From NCBI GenBank assembly GCA_937958375.1, contig CALGNY010000238.1:1-7305 (forward strand): a stretch of DNA of 7,305 nt. The letters run 5' to 3'. The translations under genes and the position numbers were made by a program. This document shows, in pieces, positions 5,722 to 7,305 of this stretch (within the stretch, counting starts at the first letter, position 1; each line of letters begins with the position of its first letter). A model generated the notes under the pieces. It worked only from the letters and a program-made list of their open reading frames with translations. It did not search any database and was not told the origin of the DNA. This DNA comes from an uncultured Bacillaceae bacterium. Lineage in GTDB: Bacteria; Bacillota; Bacilli; Bacillales; Alkalibacillaceae.

Positions 5722-7017
5722 ATGTCTGTTTACCATTTTATCGGGATTAAGGGTACAGGTATGAGTGCTCTTGCACAAATCCTCCATGACACTGGAAAGA
5801 CGGTTCAAGGTTCAGATATTGAAAATGAAATTTTTACGGAAAAAGCGTTAAAAGAAAGAAATATTCCAATTTATCCGTTTTCAGAGGAAAATATAACGAA
5901 TGACCAAATCATTATTGCCGGAAACGCATTTAATGATGACCATGAAGAAATCAAAAAAGCCCAGGAATTGAATCTACCAATTTATCGTTATCATGATTTT
6001 TTGGGTGAGTGGCTAAAAAATTATATCAGTATTGGCGTCACAGGAGCACACGGCAAAACATCGACGACCGGTCTTCTTGCGCATACATTGGAACAGAATG
6101 TACCGACTTCTTACTTGATTGGTGATGGTACGGGATTCGGCCATCAAGACAGTACTTATTTTGCGTTCGAAGCTTGTGAATACCGACGTCATTTTTTGGC
6201 GTATGAACCGGATTATTTGATCATGACAAATATTGATTTCGACCATCCGGATTATTTCGAAGGGATTGAAGACGTATTCGATGCGTTTCAGTCAATGGCG
6301 CTGAATGTGAAACAAGGAATCATCGCTTGTGGTGACGATGAATATTTACAAAAAATCCACGCGAATGTCCCTGTGGTGTATTATGGATTGTCGGCTGACA
6401 ATGATTTTCAAGCGCAAAATGTCCAGGAGACGGATGAGGGAACATCATTTGAAGTGTATGTACGGAGCACGTACTATGACACATTCCTGATCCCTCAATA
6501 TGGAACGCATGCCGTATTGAATGCGCTTAGTGTCATCGCGTTTTGTCATTACGAAAATTTCACCGCCGACCAAATCAAGGTCATCAAAGATTTTGGTGGA
6601 GTCAAAAGAAGATTCACCGAAACCGAGTGGAATTTCGACCAGATTTTAATTGACGATTACGCACATCACCCGAAAGAAATCGAAGCGACGATCGATTCGG
6701 CTCGTAAAAAATATCCGAACAAAGAAGTGGTTGCTGTATTTCAGCCACACACCTTTACCCGTACGAAGCAATTTTTGAATGAATTCGGGGAGACATTATC
6801 AACCGCGGACCATGTTTATCTGTGTGATATTTTCGGATCTGCCCGCGAAGCTGATGGAAACCTTCAGATAGAGGATCTACAAGCACAAATTGAAGGTTCA
6901 CAAATCGTTTCAGAAGAGGATATCGAAAAACTTACGGAACACAAAAACAGTGTTTTGCTGTTTATGGGAGCCGGAGATATTCAGAAGTACGAAAAAAAAT
7001 ATAAAAGCCTGACGTAG
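5722..7017 (+). CDS. murC: UDP-N-acetylmuramate--L-alanine ligase
   Basis: This 431-residue cytoplasmic MurC uses ATP to add L-alanine to UDP-N-acetylmuramate, the first step of the peptidoglycan stem peptide. The length is normal for Firmicutes. The N-terminal Rossmann domain (1-97) carries the UDP-binding loop GIKGTGMSALA (8-18). The central ATPase domain has the P-loop GVTGAHGKTSTT (105-116), the MurC signature EACEYRRHFL (150-159) and NIDFDHPDYF (170-179). The C-terminal domain holds GGVKRRF (292-298), DDYAHHPKEI (311-320), FQPHTFTRTK (340-349), DIFGSARE (369-376) and FMGAGDIQKY (414-423). All expected catalytic segments are intact. The ATG at 5722 is 8 nt after CGGAGGT (5707-5713). An ATG at 5718 is out of frame. 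The gene is flanked by its own promoter and a strong terminator, so it appears monocistronic here. Confidence 0.98.
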   Translation: MSVYHFIGIKGTGMSALAQILHDTGKTVQGSDIENEIFTEKALKERNIPIYPFSEENITNDQIIIAGNAFNDDHEEIKKAQELNLPIYRYHDFLGEWLKNYISIGVTGAHGKTSTTGLLAHTLEQNVPTSYLIGDGTGFGHQDSTYFAFEACEYRRHFLAYEPDYLIMTNIDFDHPDYFEGIEDVFDAFQSMALNVKQGIIACGDDEYLQKIHANVPVVYYGLSADNDFQAQNVQETDEGTSFEVYVRSTYYDTFLIPQYGTHAVLNALSVIAFCHYENFTADQIKVIKDFGGVKRRFTETEWNFDQILIDDYAHHPKEIEATIDSARKKYPNKEVVAVFQPHTFTRTKQFLNEFGETLSTADHVYLCDIFGSAREADGNLQIEDLQAQIEGSQIVSEEDIEKLTEHKNSVLLFMGAGDIQKYEKKYKSLT

Positions 7018-7020
7018 GTA

Positions 7021-7067
7021 AAGAGCTGTTGCCAACTGAATTGTTCAGTCGGCAACAGCTTTTGTTT
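7021..7067 (+). terminator. Strong rho-independent terminator of murC
   Basis: AGCTGTTGCC (7024-7033) pairs perfectly with GGCAACAGCT (7051-7060). After one mismatch ACTGAA (7035-7040) pairs with TTCAGT (7044-7049) around a 3-nt loop. AAG on the left can also pair with the first bases of the T-tract CTTTTGTTT (7059-7067). It begins 3 nt after the murC stop. Confidence 0.95.
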
Positions 7068-7111
7068 AAATTAGATGATTCATGAAAGTAATTCAGCGGT
7101 CGAGATGTGAG

Positions 7112-7134
7112 GGCTTCACATGAACTTTGAAGCC
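7112..7134. repeat. Short hairpin between murC and the tandem array
   Basis: GGCTTCA (7112-7118) and TGAAGCC (7128-7134) form a 7-bp perfect stem with a 9-nt loop. No T-tract follows on the plus strand. No open reading frame or promoter is evident in 7068-7153, which is otherwise featureless. Confidence 0.45.
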
Positions 7135-7153
7135 TATCTGGGTTAAGAGAACT

Positions 7154-7305
7154 TTTATTTGATTAAACTTCGGGTAAATCACAAGTTTGATGAAATAAAC
7201 AAGATTAATTTGCTCGAACTAAGCTCAGGCCATGAGTTTGGTGAAATAAACGTGATTTATTTGCTCAAACTTAGTCAAAGCCGTAAGTTTGATGAAATAA
7301 CCGTG
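7154..7305. repeat. Tandem array of 51-bp palindromic units, running off the window
   Basis: Three units repeat with an exact 51-bp period: AGTTTGATGAAATAAAC at 7184-7200, AGTTTGGTGAAATAAAC at 7235-7251 and AGTTTGATGAAATAACC at 7286-7302. Each unit is an imperfect dyad. A left arm of the type TTATTTGCTCAAACTTA is followed by a 10-12 nt loop and its complement TAAGTTTGATGAAATAA. Arms are 7154-7170/7183-7199 (16 of 17 paired), 7205-7221/7234-7250 (13 of 17, two as G-U) and 7257-7273/7284-7300 (15 of 17). Five-base linkers (CAAGA, CGTGA, CCGTG) separate the units. The right arm of one unit can also pair with the left arm of the next, for example AAATAAA 7244-7250 with TTTATTT 7256-7262. No coding sequence is apparent. 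The array continues, or ends, beyond the window. Confidence 0.9.

Noticed and set aside
5559..7121. Shared 12-mer AGGGCTTCACAT at 5559-5570 and 7110-7121
   Set aside because: A single 12-base match is expected by chance in a window this long, and the flanks do not align.
7154..7305. CRISPR array
   Set aside because: The period is regular, but the segments between the repeated blocks are themselves similar and complementary to the blocks. There are no unique spacers and no cas genes.

Overview
The window looks like a chromosomal segment of a low-to-mid G+C Firmicute of the order Bacillales. Strong AAGGAGG-type ribosome binding sites precede almost every gene. The proteins (YtoQ, YtpQ, YtpR, YndM, MurC) are Bacillus-type families, and one promoter matches the sigma-B consensus, which fits Bacillaceae, Staphylococcaceae or Listeriaceae. 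Genus cannot be fixed from the sequence. Nothing suggests a phage, plasmid or transposon: no integrase, transposase or toxin gene is present.

Layout. Positions 1-150 hold a long perfect hairpin of unknown role and the terminator of ytoQ, which reads leftward (151-591). From a shared intergenic region a rightward cluster starts: a very acidic lipoprotein (682-1188), a PTS-type IIC membrane protein without IIA/IIB partners in view (1212-2234), ytpQ/DUF1444 (2312-3124) and ytpR, a tRNA-binding-domain protein (3128-3736). The gaps are short (23, 77 and 3 nt) and no terminator is visible between them, so they may form one operon ending at a weak terminator near 3746-3799. A compact nicotinate phosphoribosyltransferase (3945-5057) has its own sigma-A promoter. 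It converges on yndM/DUF2512 (5123-5506, minus strand), and the two share a bidirectional terminator. yndM is preceded by a textbook sigma-B promoter. murC (5722-7017) then reads rightward from an extended -10 promoter and ends at a strong terminator. The last 150 bases are a tandem array of 51-bp palindromic units that reaches the edge of the window.

Functionally the window mixes housekeeping genes (cell-wall precursor synthesis by MurC, NAD salvage by the phosphoribosyltransferase) with conserved but poorly understood Bacillales genes (ytoQ, ytpQ, ytpR, yndM). I see no new multi-gene system such as a defence island. The least explained items are the 51-bp palindromic tandem array, the 40-81 hairpin, the lipoprotein/orphan IIC pair, and the palindromes in the leader of the phosphoribosyltransferase gene.
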